From Selenomonas sputigena (GTDB taxonomy: Bacteria > Bacillota > Negativicutes > Selenomonadales > Selenomonadaceae): a DNA stretch of 64,000 nt. Position 1 is the first letter of the stretch. Every line of letters begins with the position of its first letter. This document shows positions 1-8,562 of the stretch, one piece after another. The position numbers and the translations under genes were made by a program. The stretch spans positions 405,808 through 469,807 of the forward strand of contig NZ_CP110383.1 of NCBI RefSeq assembly GCF_026015965.1, read 5' to 3'. The notes below the pieces were generated by a model, which was not told the DNA's origin, did not search any database, and saw only the letters and a list, made by a program, of their open reading frames with translations.

Positions 1-2
1 TC

Positions 3-134
3 GAGGACGAAGAACTCGGCGACGGCACATACGGCTATATATTTGAGTTTCTTGCGCCGACGGGTGAAAGCGCCCTTTCGGAGATCGCCGTATTCAACAT
101 CGAGGACGGAAACATCACGACATTTGATGAATGA
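3..134 (+). CDS. C-terminal end of an unidentified protein (partial)
   Basis: The frame is open from base 3 to a TGA at 132-134, giving 43 residues that end in NITTFDE; the start lies outside the window. The fragment is acidic and polar, with no membrane segment or metal motif. The next gene starts 70 bp downstream with its own Shine-Dalgarno sequence, so the two could be co-transcribed. I do not recognise a family. An overlapping frame reads through the same bases but has no ribosome site. Confidence 0.6.
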   Translation, partial: EDEELGDGTYGYIFEFLAPTGESALSEIAVFNIEDGNITTFDE

Positions 135-204
135 GCGGCAGACCTTCTGCCGCCGGTATTATTCCAGTATACAGGTCATACAACATCCAAAGGAGAGATT
201 CATT

Positions 205-447
205 ATGAGCAAAAAAAGTCCTATTCTCGGAGCAATTCTCGGCTTCTTCATCTTGGGTATCTTCTACAGCACGGGCTTCAACAAGCAGGGCATCATTGCC
301 GTTGTCGGACTGATTGTCGTCAGTTGGCTTATCAGTATGTTTGTCAGCCCGGAAGTCTCTGTGATCGTCAACCTTGTCGGAGCTTTTCTCGGCTACAAGT
401 GGGCGAACGATCACAATGCATCAATCGAGGGCGGCGGTGCGATGTAA
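205..447 (+). CDS. Small hydrophobic membrane protein, 80 aa, unknown function
   Basis: The ATG at 205 follows an AGGAGA site at 191-196. A longer in-frame start at base 43 lies inside the upstream gene and has no ribosome site, so it was not used. The protein begins MSKKSPILGAILGFFILGIF and has two hydrophobic segments (about residues 7-22 and 28-48), then a third weaker one with a glycine (VNLVGAFLGYKWA). It ends in a short polar glycine-rich tail. The pattern suggests a small inner-membrane protein with two or three helices. No catalytic motif is visible and I do not recognise the family. Confidence 0.7.
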   Translation: MSKKSPILGAILGFFILGIFYSTGFNKQGIIAVVGLIVVSWLISMFVSPEVSVIVNLVGAFLGYKWANDHNASIEGGGAM

Positions 448-490
448 GGAGACGCAGCATCCAGTTTGCGTCTTTTGGCGCATCTTTTGC

Positions 491-516
491 ATCGTTTCGA
501 GCAATCTCGAAACGAT
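491..516. repeat. Perfect 11-bp inverted repeat (hairpin)
   Basis: ATCGTTTCGAG and CTCGAAACGAT flank a CAAT loop. There is no T-run directly after it. It lies 26 bp before the bidirectional terminator in the gap between two convergent genes and may help termination or protect the 3' end of the message. Confidence 0.6.
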
Positions 517-541
517 GTGCTTGTAACCGAGTCTGGCCGAT

Positions 542-582
542 AAAAAGCGTGCAGCGGAATCGAATCTGCTGCACGCTTTTTG
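542..582. terminator. Bidirectional intrinsic terminator between convergent genes
   Basis: The stem AAAAGCGTGCAGC pairs with GCTGCACGCTTTT, with a 12-base loop and runs of five T on both strands. It separates the small rightward membrane-protein gene from the leftward exporter gene and can serve both. Confidence 0.8.
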
Positions 583-611
583 CATGGTGATTTCATGGGA
601 GCATCGCTCTG

Positions 612-1943
612 TCAGTCTTCCTGATCGACGAACCTCGACGCGAGCAGCTTCTTCTCCTGTGCGATTTTGTTGCGCTGGATTTGTCTTGACCAGAAGATGC
701 TGGGAATAGCGACGCCGATGGCGATGCCGGCGATGATGCTCGCGGCTTCGACGCCGTTTCTAAGCGCCGCGAGCAAGAGGGGGGTGCTGACCTCGTTGAT
801 ATTTAAGAGTGTGAAGAAGAAGCGGTAGAGAAGAACGCCGGGAATCAAAGGAATGGCGGAAGGGATCGTCAGCACGATGTTCGGCGTGTGAAACCAGTGA
901 ATGGCAAAGAGTGCGAGAACGCCGACGAAGGCGGAGGCGAGGAAGGTGCCGGCCGCTTGGCTCATGCCAAGTTCGAACATACAGATGTTCCGAAGGAGGA
1001 TCGTGATGCTGCCGCCCGCGGAGACGACCCATAGCAGGCGGCGCGGCACGCTGAAGATCAGGGAGAAACCACCGGCTGCGATGGCGGCGGCTAGCGGGTG
1101 GTAGAGGTAGATCTCGCCGGGACTGAGGCTCACGGTCGTGAATGAACTGACGTGTCCAAGGCGCAGGGCGATCGCCATGCCGAATGCCGTGCTGCAGACG
1201 ATGAGGAGCGTGTCGAACGCCCGCGTCATGCCCGAGGTGATGAAGTGGTTCAGAAGGTCATTTGCCGCGTTGATCAGAGGAACGCCGGGCACGATGAAGA
1301 GCGTGCAGGCGACGATGGGCAGCATAGGCGTCGCAGACAGATTGAGGTTTTGCAGCAGCACGGCGGCGAGCGTCGCAGTAAAGGCGGCGATGGCGATGCC
1401 GGCGTAGACGTTGAAGCCGTGCTCGTTGCAGAAGCGCCGTGCATAGAAGCCGAGGAAGGCACAGAGCGCTGTGATGAAGAAGGCGGCGAGGTCGCAGCCG
1501 AAGAGAGCGCACGAGCCGGCGCACGCGAAGCCTGCACCGAGCGCCGTCAAAAAGCCGCTGTAGGGGGATTTTCGTTTTTCCAGAGCTTCCATCTCGCGCT
1601 CGAAAAGTTCGAGCGACCAGGCGTCGCGCATAGCGCGCCAGATCATGCGGCTGACGGCGGAGAGAACGAGCATGTTCACGCGGTGCGTGCGGCACTTGCT
1701 GAAGCGCGTGTAGGTGCGCTCTTCGTCTTTGATGTTCAGCATGATGGTCGTGTAGGCGATGTGACAGCTGACGTTTTCCGCAGGGATGCCCATGTACGCC
1801 GCTGTGCGCATGATGTACTGCGAGGTGCGGTCGGAATCGGCGCCGTTTTCCATCATCGTGCGCGCGACGAGGAGGATCAGATGCATCTTGTAAATGATCT
1901 GGGAGAAGGGGTGCGTGAGAACATGTTCTTTCGTTTCTGCCAT
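612..1943 (-). CDS. ThrE-family threonine/serine exporter, paralogue 1
   Basis: A 443-residue inner-membrane protein of the ThrE family, which exports threonine and serine by proton motive force. The N-terminal half carries the conserved segments MENGADSDRT, AAYMGIPAENVSCH and VSRMIWRAMRD. About ten hydrophobic segments follow, including VPGVPLINAANDLL, and the YjjP-like and YjjB-like halves are fused in one chain, as in Gram-positive ThrE. The C-terminus is a charged cytoplasmic tail (QEKKLLASRFVDQED). The neighbouring gene at 2071-3402 is the same length with an identical C-terminal tail, so this is a recent tandem duplication. The actual substrate cannot be read from the sequence. Confidence 0.88.
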   Translation of the reverse strand: MAETKEHVLTHPFSQIIYKMHLILLVARTMMENGADSDRTSQYIMRTAAYMGIPAENVSCHIAYTTIMLNIKDEERTYTRFSKCRTHRVNMLVLSAVSRMIWRAMRDAWSLELFEREMEALEKRKSPYSGFLTALGAGFACAGSCALFGCDLAAFFITALCAFLGFYARRFCNEHGFNVYAGIAIAAFTATLAAVLLQNLNLSATPMLPIVACTLFIVPGVPLINAANDLLNHFITSGMTRAFDTLLIVCSTAFGMAIALRLGHVSSFTTVSLSPGEIYLYHPLAAAIAAGGFSLIFSVPRRLLWVVSAGGSITILLRNICMFELGMSQAAGTFLASAFVGVLALFAIHWFHTPNIVLTIPSAIPLIPGVLLYRFFFTLLNINEVSTPLLLAALRNGVEAASIIAGIAIGVAIPSIFWSRQIQRNKIAQEKKLLASRFVDQED

Positions 1944-2038
1944 GGGGAGACTCCTTTCCTGTGCAAGGGGTGGTGCAAAAGCTGCTATGCCTTAAAGGTA
2001 TTTTATGATAATAGTTTGGAATATTGTGACGATTCTTC

Positions 2039-2064
2039 ATAGACTGCCCAGCGGGCAATCTATG
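2039..2064 (-). repeat. Hairpin after the second ThrE gene
   Basis: CATAGACTGCCC and GGGCAATCTATG form a 12-bp stem with one mismatch just past the stop of the leftward gene at 2071. No T-run follows on the minus strand, so it may be a processing or weak stop element between the two paralogues. Confidence 0.45.
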
Positions 2065-2070
2065 AAGCGG

Positions 2071-3402
2071 TCAGTCCTCCTGATCGACAAATCTCGACGC
2101 GAGCAGTTTCTTTTCCTGTGCGATCTTGTTCTTGCGGATCTGACGTGACCAGAAGATGTTCGGTATGGCGACGCTGACGGCGATGCTGATGATGATGGTC
2201 GCCGCCTCGATGCCGTTTCTGAGTGCGCCCAAGAGGACTTCCGTACTGACGTCGTTGATGTTGAGGAGCGTGAAGAGCAGGCGGTAGAGCAGGATGCCGG
2301 GCACAAGAGGGATGGCGGACGGCGTCGTGAGGACGACGTTCGGCACATGGAAGCGATGGATGGCGGAAAGCGCGGCGATGCCGACGACGCCGCCGCCGAT
2401 GAGCGTTCCCGTCGCCTGGCTGAGGCCGAAGTCGAACATGCAGATGTTTCGGAGCAGGACGGCGACGGCGCCGCCGACGGATACCGCCCAGAGGACGCGC
2501 TTCGGCACATTGAAGAGCAGCGAGAAGCCGCCCGCCGAGATCGCTGCAGCAATCGGATGGTAGATGTAGATGTCTCCGGGACTGAGGCTGATCGTCGTGA
2601 ATTCGGTGATGCGTCCGAGGTGCAGCGCGATCGCCGTGCCGAACGCCATCGAGCCGATGATGAGCACGGTGTGGAAGGCTCGTGTGATGCCCGCCATGAT
2701 GAAGTTGTTGAGCATGTCGTCTGCTGCATTGATCAGCGGCACGCCGGGTACAATGAAGAGGGCGCAGGCAACGATGGGGTGCATGGGCGTCGCGGAGTGG
2801 ACGACGCTCTGCGAGAGCGTCGCTAAGGAGGTCGCGACGAAGGCGGCAATGGCGATGCCCGCATAGTTGTTGAAGCCGCGCTTGTTGCAGAGGATGCGTG
2901 CGTAGAAGCCGAAGAAGGCGCAGACCGCCGTGACGAAAAAGGCGATGAAGTCGCCGCCGAAGAGCAGGCACGAGCCGCCGCAGGCGAAGCTGGAGCCGAT
3001 GGCGGTCGCAAAGTTCGAGTAGGGATTCTTGCGGCTTTCGACGGTTTCCAGTTCCTTTTCAAAGCGTTCGAGCGACCAGTTGTCGCGCATGGCACGCCAG
3101 ATGACGCGGCTGACGGCGGCGAGGACGGTCATGCTCACGTTGTGCTTGCGGCATTTTGTGAGTTCCGTGTAGGTGCGCTCCTCGTTCTTGACGTTGAGGA
3201 GAAGCGACGTATACATGATGTGGCAGCTGACGTTTTCGGCAGGGATGCCCATGTAGGCCGCCGTGCGCATGATGTAGCGCGTCGTTCGGTCGGAGTCGGC
3301 GCCGTTCTCCATGAGGAGTCTGCCGACGGTCAAGATCAGATGCATCTTGTAGGTAATCTTGTAAAATGGGTCTTTGAATACTTGTTCAAGGGATGATTGC
3401 AT
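2071..3402 (-). CDS. ThrE-family threonine/serine exporter, paralogue 2
   Basis: A 443-residue membrane exporter with the same architecture as the gene just downstream on the same strand: MENGADSDRT near residue 35, AAYMGIPAENVSCH, then the multi-helix half with VPGVPLINAADDML. The last 19 or so residues are identical between the copies, and many N-terminal stretches are nearly so, while the membrane segments differ more. This suggests conserved cytoplasmic parts with diverged transport paths or ongoing gene conversion. The gap between copies is 127 bp, so both may be read from a promoter upstream of 3402. Function is assigned by family only. Confidence 0.88.
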   Translation of the reverse strand: MQSSLEQVFKDPFYKITYKMHLILTVGRLLMENGADSDRTTRYIMRTAAYMGIPAENVSCHIMYTSLLLNVKNEERTYTELTKCRKHNVSMTVLAAVSRVIWRAMRDNWSLERFEKELETVESRKNPYSNFATAIGSSFACGGSCLLFGGDFIAFFVTAVCAFFGFYARILCNKRGFNNYAGIAIAAFVATSLATLSQSVVHSATPMHPIVACALFIVPGVPLINAADDMLNNFIMAGITRAFHTVLIIGSMAFGTAIALHLGRITEFTTISLSPGDIYIYHPIAAAISAGGFSLLFNVPKRVLWAVSVGGAVAVLLRNICMFDFGLSQATGTLIGGGVVGIAALSAIHRFHVPNVVLTTPSAIPLVPGILLYRLLFTLLNINDVSTEVLLGALRNGIEAATIIISIAVSVAIPNIFWSRQIRKNKIAQEKKLLASRFVDQED

Positions 3403-3549
3403 AGTTTGTTAACCTCTTTATTTAGGAATGTTCGTGTGCTTTTTTTGTATGTGGGTATAGCTTATTTCGTCGTTAGCGTGTTAGACGAAATCGTACTTCT
3501 ATTTTGCCTTAAATCTTATTCAATAGCAAGGAAATATGATATTATTTCT

Positions 3550-3575
3550 AAAAAAAGGGGGCGCAAGCGCCCCCT
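3550..3575 (-). terminator. Intrinsic terminator of the hydrogenase operon
   Basis: GGGGGCGC and GCGCCCCC with an AA loop form an 8-bp all-GC stem at 3557-3574. On the minus strand it is followed by seven T (complement of the A-run at 3550-3556). It sits 40 bp past the hydA stop. Confidence 0.85.
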
Positions 3576-3614
3576 CATCGTGTTCCTGGCAGAAGATCTG
3601 CCGCGCTGTCTTCG

Positions 3615-5375
3615 TTATTTTCCTGCGCCCGTGAAGTCGTAGAGTTTCTCCGCCTTGTGAAAATGGGTGTGCAGCAGTTCGTGCGCTTTGCCTTCCAAGG
3701 GTGCGCCGAGGAATTCTTTGTAGATGCGCACGACTTCGGGATTTTCATGCGATTTTCTCACGGGGAGATTCTTGTCGATCTCGTAGAGAGCCTTCATGCG
3801 CTCGGCGCGGCGCGCGTTCGTCGTATTGAGAGGCTGTCCGCCGCCGCCTTGGCAGCCGCCGGGGCAGGCCATGACTTCGATGAAGTCGTAGGGACTTTTG
3901 CCGGCCTTGAGTTCGTCCATGATGTGCTTGGCATTCTTGAGCGTGTGCGCGACGGCGACGCGCACCTTGCGCTCGCCGAGGTCGACGGTCGCTTCCTTGA
4001 TGCCGTCCATGCCGCGCACGGCGAGAAAGTCGATGGAAGGGAGCGTCTTACCCGTCGCCTTTTCGTAGACTGTGCGCAGCGCGGCTTCCATGACGCCGCC
4101 TGTCGTGCCGAAGATCGCGCCCGCGCCCGAGCATGTGCCGAGCGGGCTGTCGAAGTCCTCTTCGGGCAGATCGTGGAAGGTGATGCCGACGTAGTGGATG
4201 AGTTTGGCAAGTTCGCGCGTCGTGATGACGATGTCGACGTCCTGATGACCGTCTCTGCCCATCTCAGGACGCGCGGCTTCGAACTTCTTCGCCGTGCACG
4301 GCATGACGGAGACGGTCACGATGTCCTCGACGGGGATGCCCGACTGCTTCGGATAGTAGGTCTTGGCGACAGCGCCGAAGATCTGCATGGGTGACTTTGC
4401 CGTCGAGAGATGGGGCAAGAGGTCGCTGTAGTGTTTTTCGACGTAGTTGACCCAGCCGGGGCTGCACGAGGTCATCATGGGAAGCGTGCCGCCGTTTTCC
4501 AGGCGATGGATGAATTCATGCCCTTCTTCCATGATCGTGAGGTCGGCGCCGAAGTTCGTGTCGAAGACGCGGTCGAAGCCGAGCCGCTTCAAGGCGGCGA
4601 CCATCTGTCCCGTGACGATGGCGCCGGGCGGCAGGTGGAATTCGTCGCCCAAGGAGACGCGCACGGCGGGCGCGACCTGCACGATGACGTGCTTTTTCGG
4701 ATCTTGCAGGGCATCGAGGACGCGCTGCGTATCGTCTTTTTCCGTGATCGCTCCCGTCGGACAGACGAGGCTGCACTGGCCGCAGAGGATGCAGTCGGTC
4801 GCTTCGAGCGGGCTGTCGTAGGCGGTCGTGACGGTGATCTTGTCGCTTCGTCCAGCGAAATTCAGGGCTTCGATGCCCTGCACGTCCTTGCAGGCACGGA
4901 TGCAGCGGCCGCATTTGATGCACTTCGTCGGGTCGCGAGCGATGCTCGGGTTGTTCGCCGCATCCTCTTTGCTTTCGACGACGATGGGCAGTCCCGTATG
5001 GCCGATGTTGAAGCGGCTGCAAAGCTCCTGCAGGTCACAGCGGTGGTTGCGCGGACAGTTCAGGCAGTCCTGGTTGTGGTTGGCGAGGATGAGCTGCAGG
5101 ATGGCGATCTGCGTGTCGCGCACGATCTGCGTGTCCGTATGGACTTCCATGCCTTCCCAGACCTCGGTCGCGCACGCTGCCATGAGGCGGCGACTGCCCG
5201 TGACCTCGATGGAGCAGATGCGGCAGCGAGCCTTGACGCGCTGATCGGGGTGGTAGCAGAGATGCGGGATATTGATGTGCACCTTGCGTGCGGCATCGAT
5301 GATCTTCGTGCCCTTGGGGACTTCGACGGGGATGTTGTTGATTTTCAGGTGTACGAGTTCTCTTTCTTCTGCCAT
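3615..5375 (-). CDS. hydA: [FeFe] hydrogenase catalytic subunit, NAD(P)-linked type
   Basis: 586 residues, the length of HndD-type catalytic subunits. In order: an N-terminal [2Fe-2S] domain (Cys40, Cys51, Cys54, Cys68), the His-Cys cluster (His100, Cys104, Cys107, Cys113), two [4Fe-4S] motifs (CIKCGRCIRAC at 152-162 and CILCGQCSLVC at 195-205) and the H-cluster domain. H-cluster motifs are TSCSPGW (Cys304), MPCTAKKFE and MACPGGCQGGGG. The first motif has Ser where many monomeric enzymes have a second Cys. It makes or oxidises H2 in the cytoplasm, exchanging electrons with the NuoF/NuoE-like partners encoded upstream. The start overlaps the hydB stop (TGATG), which points to translational coupling. 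Maturases HydE, HydF and HydG are not in the window. Confidence 0.95.
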   Translation of the reverse strand: MAEERELVHLKINNIPVEVPKGTKIIDAARKVHINIPHLCYHPDQRVKARCRICSIEVTGSRRLMAACATEVWEGMEVHTDTQIVRDTQIAILQLILANHNQDCLNCPRNHRCDLQELCSRFNIGHTGLPIVVESKEDAANNPSIARDPTKCIKCGRCIRACKDVQGIEALNFAGRSDKITVTTAYDSPLEATDCILCGQCSLVCPTGAITEKDDTQRVLDALQDPKKHVIVQVAPAVRVSLGDEFHLPPGAIVTGQMVAALKRLGFDRVFDTNFGADLTIMEEGHEFIHRLENGGTLPMMTSCSPGWVNYVEKHYSDLLPHLSTAKSPMQIFGAVAKTYYPKQSGIPVEDIVTVSVMPCTAKKFEAARPEMGRDGHQDVDIVITTRELAKLIHYVGITFHDLPEEDFDSPLGTCSGAGAIFGTTGGVMEAALRTVYEKATGKTLPSIDFLAVRGMDGIKEATVDLGERKVRVAVAHTLKNAKHIMDELKAGKSPYDFIEVMACPGGCQGGGGQPLNTTNARRAERMKALYEIDKNLPVRKSHENPEVVRIYKEFLGAPLEGKAHELLHTHFHKAEKLYDFTGAGK

Positions 5376-6625
5376 CAGTGTACGCCTCCGATCCGGAATG
5401 TTTCAGGGAAGAGCTTGAAGGCGGCGGAAAGGGCGTTTTCGGCGCTTTCGCCCAGGCCGCAGAGGGCGGACATGGGCATGATGCGCGCGATCATCTTCAT
5501 GTTTTCGAGATCCTTTTCCGTCGCTGTTCCTTGCGCGAACTTTTCCAAGATGAGCTTGATGTGGAGGACTCCCTCGCGGCACGGCGTACACTGGCCGCAG
5601 CTCTCGTGCGAGAAGAACGCCTGCGTCATGCGCAGAAAGTCGAGGACGCTCGTGCGCTCGTCGACGACGAGGATCGCGCCCGAGCCTACGGTCACGCCGG
5701 CCGCCTTGAGGTCGTCGTAGGTGTAGGGGACGTCGAGGATGGATTCGTCGGCGATTTTGCCCGACGCGCCGCCGAACTGGATGAGGCGGATGCGTCGGCC
5801 GCCCTGGATGCCGCCCGCAAGGTCATAGATGATTTCGCGCACGGTCGTACCGAAGGGGATCTCAAAGACGGCAGGACGGTTGACGTTGCCGCCGACGGAG
5901 ACGAGCTTCGTGCCGAGGGATTCGCCCGAGCCGTAGCTGATGTATTCCTTCTTGTCGTCGAGGAGGAGATGCGGCACGATGGAAAGGCTCTCGACGTTGT
6001 TGACGCACGTCGGCAGTGCGAAGAGACCGCTCTGCTTGATGAAGGGCGGCTTCATGCGCGGCCGGCCCGCCTTGCCCTCGATGGAGCGGATGAGAGCCGT
6101 GCCCTCGCCGCAGACGTAAGCACCCGCGCCTGAGCGGAGGTGGATGTGAAAGTCGAAGCCTTCCTTGCCGAGGATGTTCTTGCCGAGGAAGCCGCAGCGC
6201 TCCGCCTCTTCAATGGCGTTCTTGAGGCGCGAGCGAAGGTGCGCGTATTCTTCGCGCAGGTAGATGTAGCCATCCTGTGCGCGGATGCTCCAGGCGCCGA
6301 TCGTCATGGCCTCAATGAGGTTGAAGGGGTCGTTCGTGATCAGTTCACGATCCTTGAAGGTGCATGGCTCGCCCTCGTCGGCGTTGCAGATGATGACTTT
6401 GTGCTCGCCCTTGACGGCGCGCGCCTGCGACCACTTGCGTCCCATGGGGTAGGCGGCGCCGCCGCGCCCCTTGATCTGGGCTTCGGAGAGAAGGGAGGCG
6501 ATGTCCTCGCCGTCCATTGTCACGGCCTTTTTGAGGGCGTTGAAGCCGCCAATCGCCAGGTAGGATTCGATGGACATGGGATCGTAGCGGTGGAAGTTCT
6601 TTGTCATGAAAGAAACCTTGCTCAT
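5375..6625 (-). CDS. hydB: NuoF-like NADH-binding hydrogenase subunit
   Basis: 416 residues related to the 51-kDa subunit of complex I. Visible motifs: GRGGAAYPMGRKW (NADH binding), CNADEGEPCTFKDRE (FMN site), GAGAYVCGEGTALIRSIEG, and the [4Fe-4S] cluster SCGQCTPCREG with a fourth cysteine in MSALCGLGE. It should pass electrons between NAD(H) and HydA. Unlike the long HydB/HndC proteins of well-studied bifurcating enzymes, it lacks the N-terminal thioredoxin-like [2Fe-2S] domain and the C-terminal ferredoxin domain, and is closer to plain NuoF. Whether the complex bifurcates electrons is therefore open. It follows hydC by 126 bp and overlaps hydA. Confidence 0.92.
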   Translation of the reverse strand: MSKVSFMTKNFHRYDPMSIESYLAIGGFNALKKAVTMDGEDIASLLSEAQIKGRGGAAYPMGRKWSQARAVKGEHKVIICNADEGEPCTFKDRELITNDPFNLIEAMTIGAWSIRAQDGYIYLREEYAHLRSRLKNAIEEAERCGFLGKNILGKEGFDFHIHLRSGAGAYVCGEGTALIRSIEGKAGRPRMKPPFIKQSGLFALPTCVNNVESLSIVPHLLLDDKKEYISYGSGESLGTKLVSVGGNVNRPAVFEIPFGTTVREIIYDLAGGIQGGRRIRLIQFGGASGKIADESILDVPYTYDDLKAAGVTVGSGAILVVDERTSVLDFLRMTQAFFSHESCGQCTPCREGVLHIKLILEKFAQGTATEKDLENMKMIARIMPMSALCGLGESAENALSAAFKLFPETFRIGGVH

Positions 6626-6751
6626 ATAGTCTCCTTTCGTGTGGATGGCGTTTTGTTTCCGGTCCTTTTTGTGCGCCTCGCAGAGAGAAGGCGCGGCTGC
6701 AAGGGGTGGAGAGCTCTTGCAGCGCAGGTTCGGTGAAGATGTGCAGGCCGC

Positions 6752-7243
6752 TTACTGCAGCGTGTGCAAAAGTTCCTCAATCTTCTCGCGGCTGTCAAGA
6801 TGCCCGTAGACTTCGCCGTTGACGCGCACGGCGGGCGCGATGTCACAAGCGCCGAAGCACGGCGTCTTTTCGAGCGTGAAGCGTCCGTCGTAGGTGACTT
6901 CGCCGATGTCGATGCCGAGGAGGCTCTTGAGCGCAGAGAAAAGCGTTTCGTTCTCGTTGATGCGACAGACGACAGAGTCGCACACTTGGATGGGGTATTT
7001 GGCGCGCGGCACAGGCGACAGGCTTGCGTAGAATGTTAGACAGTCGTAGATCAGAGAGATCTTCAGCGGCAGTTTCTCCGCCACGTAATAGGCGGCAGGC
7101 TCGGGCACATAGTGGCGCTCGAAGAGGTCTTGCACGTCGAGCAGGATGCCGACGATCTGCGTCGGGTCGTAGGAATGAGCCTCAAGCACGCGGTCGATCT
7201 TCTCGCGCGTCGCGAGTTCGAGACTCTTGGGGTCGGCGTTCAT
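6752..7243 (-). CDS. hydC: NuoE-like [2Fe-2S] hydrogenase subunit
   Basis: 163 residues with the thioredoxin-like ferredoxin fold of the 24-kDa complex I subunit. The cluster ligands are visible as CDSVVC and CFGAC, a Cys-x4-Cys and Cys-x3-Cys arrangement. The N-terminal helical part (REKIDRVLEAHSYDPTQIVG) is typical of NuoE. It is the first gene of the leftward hydrogenase operon, behind a good promoter at 7285-7313, and would relay electrons from the FMN of the NuoF-like subunit. The family assignment is secure; the hydrogenase role comes from the operon. Confidence 0.92.
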   Translation of the reverse strand: MNADPKSLELATREKIDRVLEAHSYDPTQIVGILLDVQDLFERHYVPEPAAYYVAEKLPLKISLIYDCLTFYASLSPVPRAKYPIQVCDSVVCRINENETLFSALKSLLGIDIGEVTYDGRFTLEKTPCFGACDIAPAVRVNGEVYGHLDSREKIEELLHTLQ

Positions 7244-7284
7244 GGCAGCATCTCCTTTTCTTGGAAAATATGTTTTCTTTTATC

Positions 7285-7313
7285 ATTATAGAGGAGAACG
7301 GAGATTCATTCAA
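7285..7313 (-). promoter_or_regulatory. Sigma-70 promoter of the hydrogenase operon
   Basis: On the minus strand TTGAAT (7308-7313) and a perfect TATAAT (7285-7290) are 17 bp apart, about 40 bp upstream of hydC. It is back to back with the rightward promoter of the phosphoesterase gene. Confidence 0.65.
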
Positions 7314-7351
7314 GAGAAAGGGGTACATGAGTATGTTTCTCCGTCCGTTTG

Positions 7352-7360
7352 TGCTATAAT
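7352..7360 (+). promoter_or_regulatory. Extended -10 promoter of the phosphoesterase gene
   Basis: TGCTATAAT is a TGn-extended consensus -10 element (TATAAT at 7355-7360). The -35 position is weak (TATGTT), which fits an extended -10 promoter. The TTG start codon is 39 bp downstream. Confidence 0.6.
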
Positions 7361-7398
7361 GTCTGCGATATCATCTGTTTGACTTTCGGAGGTGCAGC

Positions 7399-8553
7399 TT
7401 GGTCTCCTTTCTCATCATTTTAGTCACCGTTCTTGCAGTGTTCACCGTGGCGGCGCTTTGGGCGCTGCGCTATCTTCTCGCTGAGCGTGCGCTGTTTATT
7501 TGCCGCGTGCTGGTCGGCGTCGTGTTCACCGTCGCGTCGGCATCCTTCTTCTTGCGGCGCAATCCGCTCGTGGCGTTTCTTTCGGACGGTGCGACGATTT
7601 CTCTGGCTTCTGTCTTCTTCCTCTCTTTGATGTTCTTGTTTCTCTTCGTGTTGGCAGCCGTCGTCCTTCGTGCCGTCTATCGCAGGACGCTCGCCGTGCC
7701 CGAGGATGTGGGGCGGCGCAGGGTCTTGAAGGCGGCGGGCGCGTATCCTGCGGCGGCGCTCGGTGCGGTGCTCTACGGCAATCTCTACGAGCGGAATGCG
7801 ACGGTTGAGCGTCGCTACGACATCCCCGTTGCGGCGCCGGCACTCGCGGGCTATACGGTCGCCCAGCTCAGCGACGTGCATCTCGGCATGTTTTTCTCGC
7901 TTGAGCGGCTGAAGAGCCTTTTGCAGCAGGTCGCCGACGCTGCTCCCGACGCACTCTTGCTGACGGGCGACATCTTCGACTATCCCGATTGGACGGTGGA
8001 CGCCGTGCGCCTGATCGACGGCTTTGCCGCCGCCTTTCCTGACGGTATATGGTACTGCCACGGCAATCACGAGCATATACGCGGCATTGCGCTCGTAGAA
8101 GAAGCGCTGGCGACGTCGAAGATTCACTTTTTGAAAAATGAGGCGCAGTGCGTGAGGCAGGGAGCGCAGCCGCTCTACTTCGCGGGCGTCGACTACCCGA
8201 TGTCGGAGTATGAGAAGAGGCTTGACGCCGAGGCATTCCAGCGCGAGAAGGCGATGTACGCGAAAGCGGCGCTCGAAGCGATTCCGGCAGATGCCGTGAC
8301 CGTGCTGCTCGCGCATCATCCCGAGTTCATCGATGATGGCGCTGAGTACGGCGCACGTCTCGTGCTCACGGGGCACACGCACGGCTCGCAGTTCGGCATC
8401 TTCGGCCTGCCGCTCTTCCCTGTGTTCAAGTACACGCGCGGCATCGTCGAGAAGGGGAAGACGACGGGCTACGTCCACTCAGGCAATGGCAGTTGGTTTC
8501 CGTACCGCCTCGGTTGCCCGCCCGAGATCGCGTACTTCGTCTTGCGCGCTTAG
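7399..8553 (+). CDS. Membrane-anchored metallophosphoesterase (YkuE/YaeI-like)
   Basis: 384 residues, starting at a TTG with CGGAGGTG at 7387-7394; no nearby ATG keeps the first membrane segment. Three or four N-terminal hydrophobic segments (residues 1-90) precede a calcineurin-like phosphoesterase domain. Its metal motifs appear in order: SDVHLG, TGDIFD, GNHEH, AHHPEF and TGHTHGSQFG, all intact. Relatives hydrolyse phosphodiester or lipid phosphate bonds, including UDP-diacylglucosamine-like substrates, but the substrate is not readable here. The next gene starts 9 bp after its stop, so the two are probably co-transcribed. Confidence 0.85.
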   Translation: MVSFLIILVTVLAVFTVAALWALRYLLAERALFICRVLVGVVFTVASASFFLRRNPLVAFLSDGATISLASVFFLSLMFLFLFVLAAVVLRAVYRRTLAVPEDVGRRRVLKAAGAYPAAALGAVLYGNLYERNATVERRYDIPVAAPALAGYTVAQLSDVHLGMFFSLERLKSLLQQVADAAPDALLLTGDIFDYPDWTVDAVRLIDGFAAAFPDGIWYCHGNHEHIRGIALVEEALATSKIHFLKNEAQCVRQGAQPLYFAGVDYPMSEYEKRLDAEAFQREKAMYAKAALEAIPADAVTVLLAHHPEFIDDGAEYGARLVLTGHTHGSQFGIFGLPLFPVFKYTRGIVEKGKTTGYVHSGNGSWFPYRLGCPPEIAYFVLRA

Positions 8554-8562
8554 GAGGAAGCA

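Noticed and set aside
491-516. The perfect hairpin as a terminator
   Set aside because: No T-run follows on either strand; the true terminator is at 542-582.
3397-3642. An 81-codon rightward frame next to the ThrE and hydrogenase genes
   Set aside because: It covers the promoter side of the exporter gene and the hydrogenase terminator, has no ribosome site and no family features.
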